Shown piece by piece: positions 45,722 through 55,963 of a stretch of DNA of 64,000 nt. The notes under the pieces are model-generated. The model searched no databases and was not told the DNA's origin. It saw nothing but the letters and a program-made list of their open reading frames with translations. The DNA comes from Mycobacterium sp. OAS707 (GTDB taxonomy: Bacteria; Actinomycetota; Actinomycetes; Mycobacteriales; Mycobacteriaceae), in the NCBI RefSeq assembly GCF_014873705.1, contig NZ_JADBDS010000001.1:1984001-2048000 (forward strand), in the 5' to 3' direction. How positions within the stretch are numbered: the stretch's first letter is position 1; each line of letters begins with the position of its first letter. A program made the translations under genes and the position numbers.

Positions 45722-48505
45722 GTGAACCGCTTTGGGAAGCTGGCGGCGGTAGGGGACTTCTTGACGGAGGCCAGTGCGCAGCCGTCGTGCCTTGTCGTCG
45801 ACGGCGAAGCCGGCATCGGCAAGACCACACTCTGGCTGGCTGCGATCGCACAGGCGCGCGAGCGTGGCTTTCGAGTGCTTTCCGCCCAGGCGGGCCAGGC
45901 CGAATCCTGGCTGGCCTACGCGGCCGCAGCCGACCTGGTCGGCGAGATCGAAGCGTCTGTCTTGGACCAACTTCCAGAGGTGCAACGTGTCGCGCTGGAC
46001 CGTGTTCTGTTGCGATCCGACCTCAGCGGCGGCATGCCTTGCGACCAACGGGTCGTCGCAACCGCTTTCCTCTCTGTGGTGGAAGGGCTCGCACACACGA
46101 CACCGGTGCTGGTGGCGATCGACGACGTCCAATGGCTGGACCCGTCGAGCAAGGCCATACTCGCGTTCGTCGCACGTCGTTTGACGGGCCGCGTCGGAGT
46201 GCTCGTCACCGAACGGTCGCAACGCGGCGTCGAGACCGCGACATCGTGGCTGCGGCTGCGCAGACCCGACGGCGTCGAGCGAATTCGCGTGCGCCCGTTG
46301 AGCCTAGGCCGTCTACGCGACTTGTTCGATGAGAAACTTGGTCGATCATTTCCCCGCCCGACAATCGTACGAATAGCCGAGATATCCGGCGGCAACCCGT
46401 ATTTCGCGCTCGAGTTGGCACGCACAATGCTCACGGGCTCACCATCTGAAGAATCAGACTTACCCGCCACGCTCGCCGACCTGGTACGCGCACGAATCGG
46501 ACGCCTGGACACCCAAGCGCAGGAGATGTTGTTGGCGACCGCCTGCTCCGCCGAGCCGACGGTCGACCTATTGGCAAGGGCCACAGGGAATTCCATTGAA
46601 CAAACCGTCGAGTTACTCGAAGAGGCCGAGAGTGAGGACATCATCGGCATCGACGGCAACCATGTGCAGTTCTCCCACCCGCTATTGGCCCGCGGCGTCT
46701 ATACCGACGCCACACCGTCGCGCCGCCGAGCAATGCACCGGGCACTCGCTGACGTCGAGGCCCTGCCCGAACTGAAGGCCAAGCACCTCGCGCTTGCCAC
46801 CACCAATACCGACCCGGTCACTCTTCGCGCACTCGACGAAGGCGCGGACGCCGCGCGGGCCCGCGGAGCCCCAGCGGCGGCAGCCGAGTTGGTCGAATCG
46901 GCGATTCGACTCGGCGGTGACACCCCATCGCGCCGGTTGCGGGCGGCCGACCACTACTTCCAGGCCGGCGATAACAAGCGGGCCCGTGCCCTGCTCGAGC
47001 CGACGATCAGCCAGCTCGAACCCGGACCGCAGCGCGCGACCGCACTCACCCTGTCCGCCGAAATGCTGATCGCTGACGGTAGTTTCGAGCAGGCCGTCGA
47101 TCTGCTGTGGACAGCGCTGAGCGACGCCGCAGACGATCACCCATTGTTGGTGCAAATACTGCTGTTGTTGTCGAACTCACTGATCGCCACGTGTGAATAC
47201 GACGAGAGCCTGCACCACACCCGGCAAGCCGTGGTGCTGGCAGAAGAACTCGGCAATCCGATGCTGAGCAGTCAGGCGCTGGCGATGTGGGTGAAGGTGA
47301 GTTGCATGTGCGGCCAGGGAGTCGACGAGCTCAGCCTGTCGCGTGCACTGGAACTCGAAGACCCCGAGCTCGACGTGCCGTATCCGATGCGCGCCAGTAC
47401 CGCCTACGCCCTGACACTGGCCTGGACAGGACGACTGGCCGAGGCGCGCAGACAGATGTACGAGGTGCGCCGCCACTGCATCGAACGTGGTGCAGAGGGC
47501 CTCCTCATGGACCTGTCCCTGCACTGCGCCTTGATCGAAATCTGGCGCGGGAGCTTCGTTGACGCCGCACAGATTGCCACCGACGCGATGGAACGCGCAG
47601 AGCAACTCGGCGGCGACCAAATGCTTGCTGTCGCAATGGCAATCCAATCCGCGGTCGACGCATACGCCGGCCACGACGAGGAGGCCCGCGCCCATGCGCG
47701 CACCGCATTGGAGGCCGCAGAGCGCTGTGGGGCGCGCAGCCTGACCCAATGGCCTGCCGTGACTCTGGGATTCCTGGAAGTCTCGCTCGGCAACTACGCC
47801 GAGGCGCTCGCTGCGTTGGAGCCTTTACTCTCCGAATTCGACGCGATACCAGGCACTGAGATCATCACCGCCTCGTTTCTGCCCGACGCGATCGAGGCGA
47901 TGATTGCCGTTGGCAGGCTCGACGATGCCGAACTGCTCATCGACGCGCTGGAGCACAACGGCCAATGGCTCGACCGTCCTTGGATGTTGGCCGTGGGGGC
48001 CCGCTGTCGAAGCATGTGGCTGGCCGCGCACGGTGATGTCGCGGCTGCCGATCAGATGGCCCAACAAGCGCTACACGAGCATGAGCGATTGGCCATGCCT
48101 TTCGAGCGCGCGCGCACCCAGCTACTGCGCGGCCAGTTGTTACGTCGGCAACGCCGAAAGGATCTCGCGGCAGCCGCTCTGCACGAGGCGCTCGACGCAT
48201 TCGAGGAGATGGGCACACCCCTGTGGGCAGAGCGGGTCCAAGCGGAGATCGCGCGCACCCGTGTCAGCGCGACCCACGATCTGGGGCTGACCCCGTCAGA
48301 GCTGCGTGTAGCCGAACTCGCCGCTTCGGGGATGACCAACCGCGACGTCGCCGCCACCCTGTTCATCAGTCCGAAAACCGTTGAACACAACCTGGCACGC
48401 GCCTACCGCAAGCTCGGAATCCACTCCCGCGCCGAATTAGGGCAGCAGATCAGCCAGCTCAATCTGGGGGAATCAACCGATTCGCACAGCGCCGGGGGTC
48501 ATTAA
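45722..48505 (+). CDS. Large LuxR-family ATPase regulator (LAL type)
   Basis: The 927-residue protein has an N-terminal AAA/NB-ARC-like ATPase with Walker A GEAGIGKTTLW and Walker B-like VLVAIDDVQWLDP, a long helical TPR-like middle, and a C-terminal LuxR DNA-binding domain LTPSELRVAELAASGMTNRDVA..LFISPKTVEHNLARAYRKLGI. These MalT/LAL regulators sense a ligand and activate transcription using ATP. I prefer the GTG at 45722, which has GGGGG before it, to one at 45707. The gene is next to the secreted and nitroreductase genes; its targets are not known. Confidence 0.92.
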   Translation: MNRFGKLAAVGDFLTEASAQPSCLVVDGEAGIGKTTLWLAAIAQARERGFRVLSAQAGQAESWLAYAAAADLVGEIEASVLDQLPEVQRVALDRVLLRSDLSGGMPCDQRVVATAFLSVVEGLAHTTPVLVAIDDVQWLDPSSKAILAFVARRLTGRVGVLVTERSQRGVETATSWLRLRRPDGVERIRVRPLSLGRLRDLFDEKLGRSFPRPTIVRIAEISGGNPYFALELARTMLTGSPSEESDLPATLADLVRARIGRLDTQAQEMLLATACSAEPTVDLLARATGNSIEQTVELLEEAESEDIIGIDGNHVQFSHPLLARGVYTDATPSRRRAMHRALADVEALPELKAKHLALATTNTDPVTLRALDEGADAARARGAPAAAAELVESAIRLGGDTPSRRLRAADHYFQAGDNKRARALLEPTISQLEPGPQRATALTLSAEMLIADGSFEQAVDLLWTALSDAADDHPLLVQILLLLSNSLIATCEYDESLHHTRQAVVLAEELGNPMLSSQALAMWVKVSCMCGQGVDELSLSRALELEDPELDVPYPMRASTAYALTLAWTGRLAEARRQMYEVRRHCIERGAEGLLMDLSLHCALIEIWRGSFVDAAQIATDAMERAEQLGGDQMLAVAMAIQSAVDAYAGHDEEARAHARTALEAAERCGARSLTQWPAVTLGFLEVSLGNYAEALAALEPLLSEFDAIPGTEIITASFLPDAIEAMIAVGRLDDAELLIDALEHNGQWLDRPWMLAVGARCRSMWLAAHGDVAAADQMAQQALHEHERLAMPFERARTQLLRGQLLRRQRRKDLAAAALHEALDAFEEMGTPLWAERVQAEIARTRVSATHDLGLTPSELRVAELAASGMTNRDVAATLFISPKTVEHNLARAYRKLGIHSRAELGQQISQLNLGESTDSHSAGGH

Positions 48506-48515
48506 CCTAACGACG

Positions 48516-48842
48516 GTGAGCAACGTTTCGCCGTCGTCGTGCTTCCTCGCGGAGTGGTATCGACCCGACGTCACCTCACGAACCATCGACGACATCGTCG
48601 CCGCGCTCCAAACCGCCGCCAGTGCAATGCGTGCCAAAGGCATTCAGGTGCAATTGCTGATGACACTCGCCGTCCCCGCCGACGAAGTGCTCTACGCAAC
48701 CTTCAGCGCGTACTCCCCCGACAGCGTCGTCCAGACATGCAAACAAGCCGGGATTCCCGTCGAGCGACTCAGTTCGGATGTGTTGCTCGGATCAACGTGG
48801 CCACCAGCCGGGGGTACCCCAGCGGCTCACGCCGTCGGGTAG
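48516..48842 (+). CDS. Small DUF4242-like protein
   Basis: The 108-residue product begins with a GTG 10 bases after the regulator. It has an N-terminal CFLAEWYRPDVTSRTIDD strand-helix part, then a long helix, then VLYATFSAYSPDSVVQTCKQAGIPVERL, which resembles the ferredoxin-like fold of the DUF4242/SCO4226 type. I cannot assign a function. It probably shares an operon with the LuxR-type gene. It converges on rplA, whose stop lies 10 bases away. Confidence 0.6.
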   Translation: MSNVSPSSCFLAEWYRPDVTSRTIDDIVAALQTAASAMRAKGIQVQLLMTLAVPADEVLYATFSAYSPDSVVQTCKQAGIPVERLSSDVLLGSTWPPAGGTPAAHAVG

Positions 48843-48852
48843 GCGTTGACTC

Positions 48853-49560
48853 CTACGCCTCGGCGAAGTTGCGAGTGATCTGCGGGTCGACCGGGATACC
48901 CGGACCGGTGGTCGTCGAGACGGTGACCTTCTTCAGGTAGCGGCCCTTCGACGACGACGGCTTGGCACGCAGGATCTCGTCAAGCGCAGCACCGTAGTTC
49001 TCGGCGAGCGACTTCTCGTCGAACGACGCTTTGCCGATCACGAAGTGTAGGTTGGCCTGCTTGTCGACGCGGAAGTTGATCTTGCCGCCCTTGATGTCGT
49101 TGACCGCCTTGGTGATATCGGGCGTCACGGTGCCGGTCTTCGGATTCGGCATCAAACCACGCGGACCGAGGATGCGCGCAATGCGGCCCACTTTTGCCAT
49201 CTGGTCGGGCGTTGCGATCGCGGCGTCGAAATCCAGGAACCCGCCCTGGATCTTCTCGATCAGGTCGTCACTGCCGACGATGTCGGCGCCGGCCGCCGTG
49301 GCCTCCTCGGCCTTGTCGCCGACGGCGAACACGGCGACCCGGGCGGTCTTGCCGGTGCCGTGCGGCAGGTTGACGGTGCCGCGCACCATCTGGTCGGCCT
49401 TACGCGGATCGACGCCGAGCCGGATTGCGACCTCGACGGTGGCGTCCTGCTTCTTCGACGACGTCTCCTTGGCCAACTTCGCGGCCTCGAGCGGGGTGTA
49501 CAGCCGCTCGCGGTCGATCTTCTCGGCGGCTTCGCGATATGCCTTGCTGGTCTTGCTCAT
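48853..49560 (-). CDS. rplA: 50S ribosomal protein L1
   Basis: The 235-residue product has the L1 hallmarks [45 protein letters not shown] and [18 protein letters not shown]. Length is usual for actinobacteria. It is the last gene of the secE-nusG-rplK-rplA block on the minus strand. By analogy to other bacteria, L1 may repress its own L11-L1 mRNA. Confidence 0.99.
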   Translation of the reverse strand: MSKTSKAYREAAEKIDRERLYTPLEAAKLAKETSSKKQDATVEVAIRLGVDPRKADQMVRGTVNLPHGTGKTARVAVFAVGDKAEEATAAGADIVGSDDLIEKIQGGFLDFDAAIATPDQMAKVGRIARILGPRGLMPNPKTGTVTPDITKAVNDIKGGKINFRVDKQANLHFVIGKASFDEKSLAENYGAALDEILRAKPSSSKGRYLKKVTVSTTTGPGIPVDPQITRNFAEA

Positions 49561-49624
49561 TGAAATCTCCTAATTGATGAGTTGTGGTTGGCGGGCCGCA
49601 GCTGGCCCTCCCACGGGAGCCGTC

Positions 49625-50053
49625 TTATTCGACGGTGATCCCCATCGACCGGGCAGTGCCGGCGATGATCTTGGCCGCCTGATCGATGTCGTTGGCGTTC
49701 AAGTCTTCCTTCTTGGTCTCGGCGATCTCGCGCACCTGATCCCAGGTCACCTTGGCGACCTTGGTCTTGTGCGGCTCGCCCGAGCCCTTCTGCACACCGG
49801 CGGCCTTGAGCAGCAGCTTGGCCGCGGGGGGCGTCTTCAGGTTGAAGGTGAAGCTGCGGTCCTCGTAGACGGTGATCTCCACGGGGATGACGTTGCCGCG
49901 CTGGTTCTCCGTCGCGGCGTTGTACGCCTTGCAGAACTCCATGATGTTGACGCCGTGCTGGCCGAGTGCCGGACCCACCGGCGGGGCGGGGTTGGCCTGC
50001 CCGGCCTGGATCTGCAGCTTGATCAGCCCGGCGACTTTCTTCTTCGGGGCCAT
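49625..50053 (-). CDS. rplK: 50S ribosomal protein L11
   Basis: The 142-residue product begins [20 protein letters not shown] and has [20 protein letters not shown], the N-terminal thiostrepton-binding domain, and the C-terminal RNA-binding domain around [20 protein letters not shown]. It is separated by 64 bases from rplA and by 37 from nusG. Confidence 0.99.
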   Translation of the reverse strand: MAPKKKVAGLIKLQIQAGQANPAPPVGPALGQHGVNIMEFCKAYNAATENQRGNVIPVEITVYEDRSFTFNLKTPPAAKLLLKAAGVQKGSGEPHKTKVAKVTWDQVREIAETKKEDLNANDIDQAAKIIAGTARSMGITVE

Positions 50054-50090
50054 GAGTGTTGGTGTTCCTTTCTAGGGATCGCGTCCGCGA

Positions 50091-50924
<834 letters not shown>

Positions 50925-50944
50925 TCAGTCCTCTCTAGTTCTCG

Positions 50945-51388
50945 TCAGCCGAACACCAGCATGACGAGCTTGGCCAGGCCCAGGTCGACCAGGCCGATCA
51001 ACGCCACCATGAACGCCAGGAATACCAGCACCACCGCGGTGTAGTTGACCATCTGCTTGCGGTTCGGCCAGATCACCTTGCGCAGCTCGGCGACGACCTG
51101 CAGCAGGAAGTTCCAGACGAACGTGAACGGGTTGCGTGACGGCCGATCGGCGGACTTCTTGGCCGTCTTCGTCGCGGTGCCCCCGCCGTTCTTGGTGGGG
51201 CTGGCCTTCGTGCCCGTCTCCAGGTCGACGGCCTCGCTGTCGGCATCCACCGCGCCGCGCCGCGACCGCTTGCCTGTCGGACGCGCCGGACGGGTCACCA
51301 CCGCGGTCTGACCGGTGCTGTCAGTGACGCTGTCGGTTACCGTGCCGTCGTCTATCGAGTCGCGGCGTGCCGGGTCGGAATCGCTCAC
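50945..51388 (-). CDS. secE: Preprotein translocase subunit SecE
   Basis: The GTG at 51388, preceded by AAAGG, gives 147 residues; an ATG at 51436 gives an unlikely longer form. A basic and acidic low-complexity N-terminus of about 80 residues is followed by the conserved FVWNFLLQVVAELRKVIWP block and a single C-terminal membrane helix (YTAVVLVFLAFMVALIGLVDL). It is the SecYEG clamp subunit. Its extended N-terminus is common in actinobacteria. Confidence 0.96.
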   Translation of the reverse strand: MSDSDPARRDSIDDGTVTDSVTDSTGQTAVVTRPARPTGKRSRRGAVDADSEAVDLETGTKASPTKNGGGTATKTAKKSADRPSRNPFTFVWNFLLQVVAELRKVIWPNRKQMVNYTAVVLVFLAFMVALIGLVDLGLAKLVMLVFG

Positions 51389-51456
51389 CGCATGCCTTTC
51401 GTCTGGGTTTGTGTGGTCACCTACCAGTGTCCACACTTGTCGAGTATTCAGTTGAG

Positions 51457-51529
<73 letters not shown>

Positions 51530-51649
51530 TCAAACCCGGGGCTCACACAATTTGCGCGCTCCCCGTTCGGTCGCTTGGTAACCGATGGACAGCGCGCTGG
51601 ACTGGGAAAACCCCGAGGTCCGAGTGTAGCGCGCCACCCGTACTAGTTA

Positions 51650-52177
51650 CTAATCCGCGGTCTGCCCATTCTTGGCGACGGCAGTGCGCACGACCTGGCC
51701 AGTCTCGGGATCCCACTTCGCCGAAATCGAGTTGTCGCCCTCGTGGCCCATGAGCGTCGTGAACGCCTCCATCACGACCTCACCGTCGACATCGGTGCAG
51801 ACGTTGCGAGTGGTGACGATATCGGCGCCGAACCGCTCGTCGACAGACTCGATGTGCATGGTTCCTGTCAACGCGTCACCAACCTTGATCGGCCGGTGAA
51901 ACTTGAACTTCTGATCCACCTGGACGATCTGCATGGTCTCCAGGCCGACGTCGACGTGCTGAAAGAAATGGTTCTGGATCATCACCGCGAAGATCGAGGC
52001 GAAGGTGAGCGGAGCGATGAGCGCGTCATGCCCCAGTTCGGCGGCGGCCTTGTCGTCATGTGTGGCCGGATCGAGCGACTTGACCGCCCGCGCGTACTGC
52101 CGAACCTGCTCGCGTCCCACAACAAAGGTGTCCGGGTAATGCCAGACCATTCCCCGAATATCGGTTTTGAGTGCCAT
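51650..52177 (-). CDS. hadC: (3R)-hydroxyacyl-ACP dehydratase subunit HadC
   Basis: This 175-residue hotdog-fold protein contains the substrate-binding helix of the non-catalytic subunit (ELGHDALIAPLTFASIF) and the pattern MQIVQVDQKFKFHRPIKVGD. It closely resembles HadA downstream in the sequence but lacks the catalytic Asp-His of HadB. It forms HadBC with HadB in the FAS-II mycolic acid elongation cycle, acting on longer chains. The preceding hadB stop lies 3 bases away. Confidence 0.97.
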   Translation of the reverse strand: MALKTDIRGMVWHYPDTFVVGREQVRQYARAVKSLDPATHDDKAAAELGHDALIAPLTFASIFAVMIQNHFFQHVDVGLETMQIVQVDQKFKFHRPIKVGDALTGTMHIESVDERFGADIVTTRNVCTDVDGEVVMEAFTTLMGHEGDNSISAKWDPETGQVVRTAVAKNGQTAD

Positions 52178-52180
52178 CAG

Positions 52181-52609
52181 TTATGCCAGCTTTGCGGTCG
52201 CGACAGCGCGGCCGAAGATCTTTTTCCCCCCGGTGGTGGCCGACAACGCGATGGTCACTGACTTCGTCTCGGGTTCAACGGATTTCACGCGTCCATTGAA
52301 CACGATTTCCGCGCCGACGCCGTCATTTGGGACGGGCACCACAGCGGTGAAGCGCACGTTGTATTCGGTCACCGCGGCGGGATCGCCCACCCACGACGTC
52401 ACGTAACCGCCGCCAAGGCCCATGGTCAGCATGCCGTGGGCGATCGCGGTGTCCAGACCGACCTGCTTGGCGATGTCGTCATCCCAGTGGATCGGGTTGA
52501 GGTCGCCGGAAACGCCGGCGTAGTTGACCAGGTCCTGCCGCGTCAGCGGGATCACCTTCTCGGGAAGCGTGTCACCCACCTTCACCGAATCGAACTCACG
52601 CAGTGGCAT
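52181..52609 (-). CDS. hadB: (3R)-hydroxyacyl-ACP dehydratase catalytic subunit HadB
   Basis: From the ATG at 52609 the product is 142 residues, the normal HadB length. It has the catalytic dyad in SGDLNPIHWDDD (Asp36, His41) and the hydratase-2 helix IAHGMLTMGLGG. It dehydrates 3-hydroxyacyl-AcpM in FAS-II, pairing with HadA or HadC. Its start overlaps the end of hadA by 14 bases, consistent with co-translation. Confidence 0.98.
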   Translation of the reverse strand: MPLREFDSVKVGDTLPEKVIPLTRQDLVNYAGVSGDLNPIHWDDDIAKQVGLDTAIAHGMLTMGLGGGYVTSWVGDPAAVTEYNVRFTAVVPVPNDGVGAEIVFNGRVKSVEPETKSVTIALSATTGGKKIFGRAVATAKLA

Positions 52610-53075
52610 CGGAAAAACCCTCTTCTCCTTCTTCACCCGTACGGCCCGCCAGGGTCGTGTAGGACTCCTGCACGATGTCACCTTTGTCGTTGGTGACGAT
52701 GTTCTTGGTCACGATGATGTCTGTGCCGTGCGCCTGACGGACGGAGTCCACGTACACGTCGCAGTGCAGCGTGTCGCCGGCATGAATCGGCTTGACGAAC
52801 TTCAGCGCCTGGTCGACCTGGACGATCTGCATCTCGGTGATCCCGATGTTGGCGGCGGCGAAGAACGCCGACTGCGCCTGGTAGCCGAAGATCGAGATGA
52901 ACGTCAGCGGGGCGGGCAACGCATCGTGCCCGAGTTCGGCAGCGACCTTCTCGTCGAAGAACGCCGCGTCGTCGTTCTTGACGGCGACGGCATACTCACG
53001 AAGCTTCTCCCGGCCGACGACGTAGTGGTCAGGGTGCCGGTAGTGCATGCCGACGATGCTCTGTGACAAGCCCAC
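52596..53075 (-). CDS. hadA: (3R)-hydroxyacyl-ACP dehydratase subunit HadA
   Basis: Starting with the GTG at 53075 the product is 159 residues, beginning MGLSQSIVGMHYRHPDHYVVGREKL as in mycobacterial HadA. It has the hotdog helix ELGHDALPAPLTFISIF and no catalytic dyad, so it is the substrate-binding subunit. The acidic C-terminal tail (GEEGEEGF) overlaps the hadB start. Longer open frame upstream covers rpmG and is not translated. Confidence 0.97.
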   Translation of the reverse strand: MGLSQSIVGMHYRHPDHYVVGREKLREYAVAVKNDDAAFFDEKVAAELGHDALPAPLTFISIFGYQAQSAFFAAANIGITEMQIVQVDQALKFVKPIHAGDTLHCDVYVDSVRQAHGTDIIVTKNIVTNDKGDIVQESYTTLAGRTGEEGEEGFSDATA

Positions 53076-53125
53076 GTTCGATGAACCTCTGGTCAACCCC
53101 GGGCAGGCGCCCTCGGGCTGGCGCG

Positions 53126-53293
53126 TTAGCGCGATTCCTTGTGAGCTTGGTGCTTGCCGCAGTTCGGGCAGAACTTCTTGATCTCGAGCCGGTCGGGATC
53201 GTTGCGACGGTTCTTCTTGGTGATGTAGTTGCGGTGCTTGCACACCTCGCAGGCCAAAGTGATCTTCGGCCGTACGTCTGTACTGGACGCCAC
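53126..53293 (-). CDS. rpmG: 50S ribosomal protein L33
   Basis: A GTG at 53293 opens a 55-residue frame ending with TAA at 53126. The protein has two C-x2-C zinc-type pairs (CEVC and CPNC) in the L33 setting [19 protein letters not shown] and [13 protein letters not shown]. It is the zinc-binding form. It lies directly upstream of hadA (50 bases) as in M. tuberculosis rpmG2. Confidence 0.96.
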   Translation of the reverse strand: MASSTDVRPKITLACEVCKHRNYITKKNRRNDPDRLEIKKFCPNCGKHQAHKESR

Positions 53294-53330
53294 GTCAAGT
53301 GCCTCTTTCTCAAATACTGCGGTTGTCTTG

Positions 53331-53404
53331 TAGCGGTGGGGGGACTCGATCCCCCGACCTCACGATTATGAGTCGTGCGCTCTAACCAGCTGAGCTACAC
53401 CGCC
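53331..53404 (-). tRNA. tRNA-Met (CAT), elongator
   Basis: The minus strand folds into a 74-base cloverleaf: acceptor GGCGGTG against CACCGCT, D-arm with AGCTCAGCTGGTTAGAGC, anticodon stem-loop CGACTCATAATCG with anticodon CAT, and T-arm GGGGGATCGAGTCCCCC. The first pair is G-U and the D-arm is that of elongator Met. It precedes rpmG and hadABC. Confidence 0.97.
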
Positions 53405-53446
53405 ATCCGGGTGCCACTTCGCCTTGGAAAAGCTTGGCGACCACCG

Positions 53447-53519
53447 AGCCCCCTAACGGAATCGAACCGTTGACCTTTTCCTTACCATGGAAACGCTCTA
53501 CCGACTGAGCTAAGGGGGC
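53447..53519 (-). tRNA. tRNA-Thr (GGT)
   Basis: The 73-base cloverleaf on the minus strand has acceptor GCCCCCT with AGGGGGC, D-arm TAGCTCAGTCGGTAGAGC, anticodon stem TTTCC/GGAAA with loop ATGGTAA (anticodon GGT) and T-arm AACGGTTCGATTCCGTT. It stands upstream of tRNA-Met as in other mycobacteria. Confidence 0.97.
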
Positions 53520-53601
53520 CTGACCCGCGCAGCCGTGGCGTGGGCCTTAAAGAGGGTACATTCTCGCGGTTTAACGCGCCAAACCGCTGGTCTTCGCCGC
53601 G

Positions 53602-54237
53602 CTACAGCGCGACCGTGACGCCTGTCGAGGTTGGCCCGTCGTGCAGGTCGACGGACTGGACCTCCGTGCCCTTCGGCACGTCGAACACGACGGCGGTGTC
53701 GAAAGAGTCGCCGGGGTTGAGCCGTGGCGGTAAGTGGCCGAAGTAGAGCCAGGCCTCGTCGTCGGATTTATAGACCGTGCCGCCGTCGGACAGCGTGTTG
53801 AACGACCCGGAATAGGTCTGCGGTTCGGCGCTGGTGTTCGTCACGGTCATCTGGACAACGACGTATTCGCCCTGCGCCGTCTTCTCGATGTCGGGGTGCT
53901 CGGGATTGACCACGGCATCCATGCGCTGCACGCCGGTGACGACGAACGAGAAGTCGCCGTCGCGCACCTCCTGGCCCATCGCGGCAGGCGGCACGTCGGG
54001 CCTGGCGACGTCGGTCGCCGTGGGTTCGGTCGCAGTCGGTCCGGGCACCGCGGCCGTAGCCGACGGTGCTGCGCTGCTGGTTTGCGCCGTGACAGTCGGT
54101 GCGGCGACATTCATCCTCAGCGCCAGGATCACTCCCGCAACGATGGCACCGACGACGGCGACGACCGCCACACCCATGCCAACGAGCAGGGCCCGCTCAC
54201 GACCCGACCGCTTGGGGGTGGCGGCATGTCTGGGCAC
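53602..54237 (-). CDS. Membrane-anchored DUF4352 protein
   Basis: The 211-residue protein has a basic N-terminus, one membrane helix (about residues 17-40), a Thr/Ala/Pro-rich linker and a C-terminal DUF4352-type domain with RDGDFSFVVTGV, EKTAQGEYVVVQMTVTNTS and VFDVPKGTEVQSVDLHD. DUF4352 domains are immunoglobulin-like extracytoplasmic modules. It resembles the C-terminal part of the protein at 55964-56914. The function is unknown. Confidence 0.86.
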   Translation of the reverse strand: MPRHAATPKRSGRERALLVGMGVAVVAVVGAIVAGVILALRMNVAAPTVTAQTSSAAPSATAAVPGPTATEPTATDVARPDVPPAAMGQEVRDGDFSFVVTGVQRMDAVVNPEHPDIEKTAQGEYVVVQMTVTNTSAEPQTYSGSFNTLSDGGTVYKSDDEAWLYFGHLPPRLNPGDSFDTAVVFDVPKGTEVQSVDLHDGPTSTGVTVAL

Positions 54238-54311
54238 GCAGCAATTGGAACCCCGTTAGCCATGACTTCGATGGCGGCGCGCCGGGGCCGAGGAGGTGAT
54301 AGACCGTAAGC

Positions 54312-55175
54312 GTGACTGATCCCGGCGCACCCCGCGTGGCCGTCTACCTCGACTTCGACAACATCGTCATCTCCCGCTACGACCAGGTGCACGGCCGCAA
54401 CTCGTTCCAGAAGGACAGAACGGCGGGCTTTCACAAGCAGCCGGGGCGGCTTACCCAGGCGACCGTCGACGTCGGCGCCATCATCGACTTCGCGTCGTCG
54501 TTCGGGACGCTGGTGCTGACGAAGGCCTACGCCGACTGGTCGGCCGACGTCAACGCCGACTACCGCGGGCAGTTGGTCGGCAGGGCGGTCGACCTCGTCC
54601 AGTTGTTTCCTGCCGCCGCATACGCCAAGAACGGGGCCGACATCCGGTTGGCCGTCGACGCGGTCGAGGATATGTTCCGGCTGCCCGACCTGACCCACGT
54701 CGTGATCGTCGCAGGCGATTCCGACTACATCGCGCTCGCCCAGCGGTGTAAACGCCTTGGCCGCTACGTCGTGGGCATCGGCATCACCGGCTCGATCAGC
54801 AAGTCGCTGACGGCCGCCTGCGACGAGTTCGTCAGCTACGACGCGCTGCCCGGCGTCCCCGTCGCCGAGCCGAAGAAACGGGCAAGGCGCGCCAAGGCGG
54901 CCGAACCCGACGACGAGCCCGAGCAGCCCGATCCGCAGGCCGCCGCGACGGGACTGCTGGAGCGCGCCCTGCGGATCGGCCACGAGAAGGACGACGCCGA
55001 CTGGTTGCACAACTCGGCGGTCAAGGCGCAGATGAAGCGAATGGACCCGTCGTTCTCCGAAAAGTCGTTGGGTTACAAGTCGTTCAGCGACTTCCTGCGC
55101 GCGCGCACCGACGTGGTCGACCTCGACGAGAGCAGCACCACCCGCCTGGTGCGGCTCAAGACCACCGCCACCTAG
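54312..55175 (+). CDS. NYN-domain protein with C-terminal OST-HTH-like domain
   Basis: The 287-residue protein has a PIN-like NYN nuclease domain at the N-terminus: VYLDFDNIVIS (acidic metal ligands), KAYADWSADVNADYRG, KNGADIRLAVDAVEDM and VIVAGDSDYIALAQR. After an acidic and basic linker comes a helical domain (about residues 215-275, MKRMDPSFSEKSLGYKSFSDFLRA) resembling OST-HTH/LOTUS. It may be an RNA-processing nuclease. It is diverged from the DUF4352 gene by 74 bases. Confidence 0.87.
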   Translation: MTDPGAPRVAVYLDFDNIVISRYDQVHGRNSFQKDRTAGFHKQPGRLTQATVDVGAIIDFASSFGTLVLTKAYADWSADVNADYRGQLVGRAVDLVQLFPAAAYAKNGADIRLAVDAVEDMFRLPDLTHVVIVAGDSDYIALAQRCKRLGRYVVGIGITGSISKSLTAACDEFVSYDALPGVPVAEPKKRARRAKAAEPDDEPEQPDPQAAATGLLERALRIGHEKDDADWLHNSAVKAQMKRMDPSFSEKSLGYKSFSDFLRARTDVVDLDESSTTRLVRLKTTAT

Positions 55176-55184
55176 TCTGAGCAC

Positions 55185-55895
55185 ATGACCGACCGCCTGT
55201 ATTTTCGGCAGCTGCTCTCGGGGCGCGACTTCGCGGCAGGCGACATGATCGCCGCGCAGATGCGCAACTTCGCTTACCTGATCGGTGACCGCGAAACCGG
55301 CGACGCTGTCGTCGTCGACCCTGCCTACGCCGCGGGTGATTTGGCCGACGCTATCGAGGCCGACGGCATGCGGCTGTCCGGTGTGCTGGTCACCCACCAC
55401 CACCCAGACCATGTCGGCGGGTCGATGATGGGCTTCGAATTGAAGGGCCTCGCCGAGCTGCTGGAGCGGACCAGCGTGCCTGTGCACGTGAATTCCCTTG
55501 AGGCGGACTGGGTTTCGCGCGTCACCGGCATCGCCCGGTCGGAGCTGACCGGACATGAGCACGGCGATGTCGTCAAGGTCGGCGATATCGACATCGAGTT
55601 GCTGCACACTCCCGGCCACACCCCTGGCAGCCAATGCTTTCTCGTCGACGGACGGCTGGTCGCGGGCGACACACTGTTCCTCGAGGGCTGCGGGCGCACC
55701 GACTTCCCCGGCGGTGACGTCGACGCGATCTTCCACAGCCTGCAGGCGCTGGCGCAGTTGCCCGGCGATCCGATGGTGTTTCCCGGCCACTGGTATTCGG
55801 CGGAGCCCAGTGCGTCGCTGTCAGAGGTCAAGCGGACCAACTACGTGTATCGGGCGAGCAATTTGGATCAGTGGCGCATGTTGATGGGCGCGTAA
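55185..55895 (+). CDS. Metallo-beta-lactamase fold hydrolase (glyoxalase II-like)
   Basis: The 236-residue protein has the metal site THHHPDHVGG, later ligand His in LLHTPGHTPGS and Asp in AGDTLFLEGCGRTDFP, and His in VFPGHW. The arrangement fits hydroxyacylglutathione hydrolase-like enzymes, and its place near hadABC corresponds to the glyoxalase-II-like gene in M. tuberculosis (Rv0634c). The substrate is a thioester, not proven. It begins 9 bases after the NYN gene. Confidence 0.9.
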   Translation: MTDRLYFRQLLSGRDFAAGDMIAAQMRNFAYLIGDRETGDAVVVDPAYAAGDLADAIEADGMRLSGVLVTHHHPDHVGGSMMGFELKGLAELLERTSVPVHVNSLEADWVSRVTGIARSELTGHEHGDVVKVGDIDIELLHTPGHTPGSQCFLVDGRLVAGDTLFLEGCGRTDFPGGDVDAIFHSLQALAQLPGDPMVFPGHWYSAEPSASLSEVKRTNYVYRASNLDQWRMLMGA

Positions 55896-55963
55896 CCCCG
55901 CCCCCTACTGAGTGCGTGAGCAAAACGCGCGCCGCTTCATATGAATCGGGATATCCTCCCGCG

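Noticed and set aside
54129..55790. Long minus-strand open frame of 553 codons
   Set aside because: It lies opposite the NYN and hydrolase genes, which have clear domains and motifs. Its own translation is low-complexity and arginine/valine/histidine-rich, as expected of an antisense frame in GC-rich DNA.
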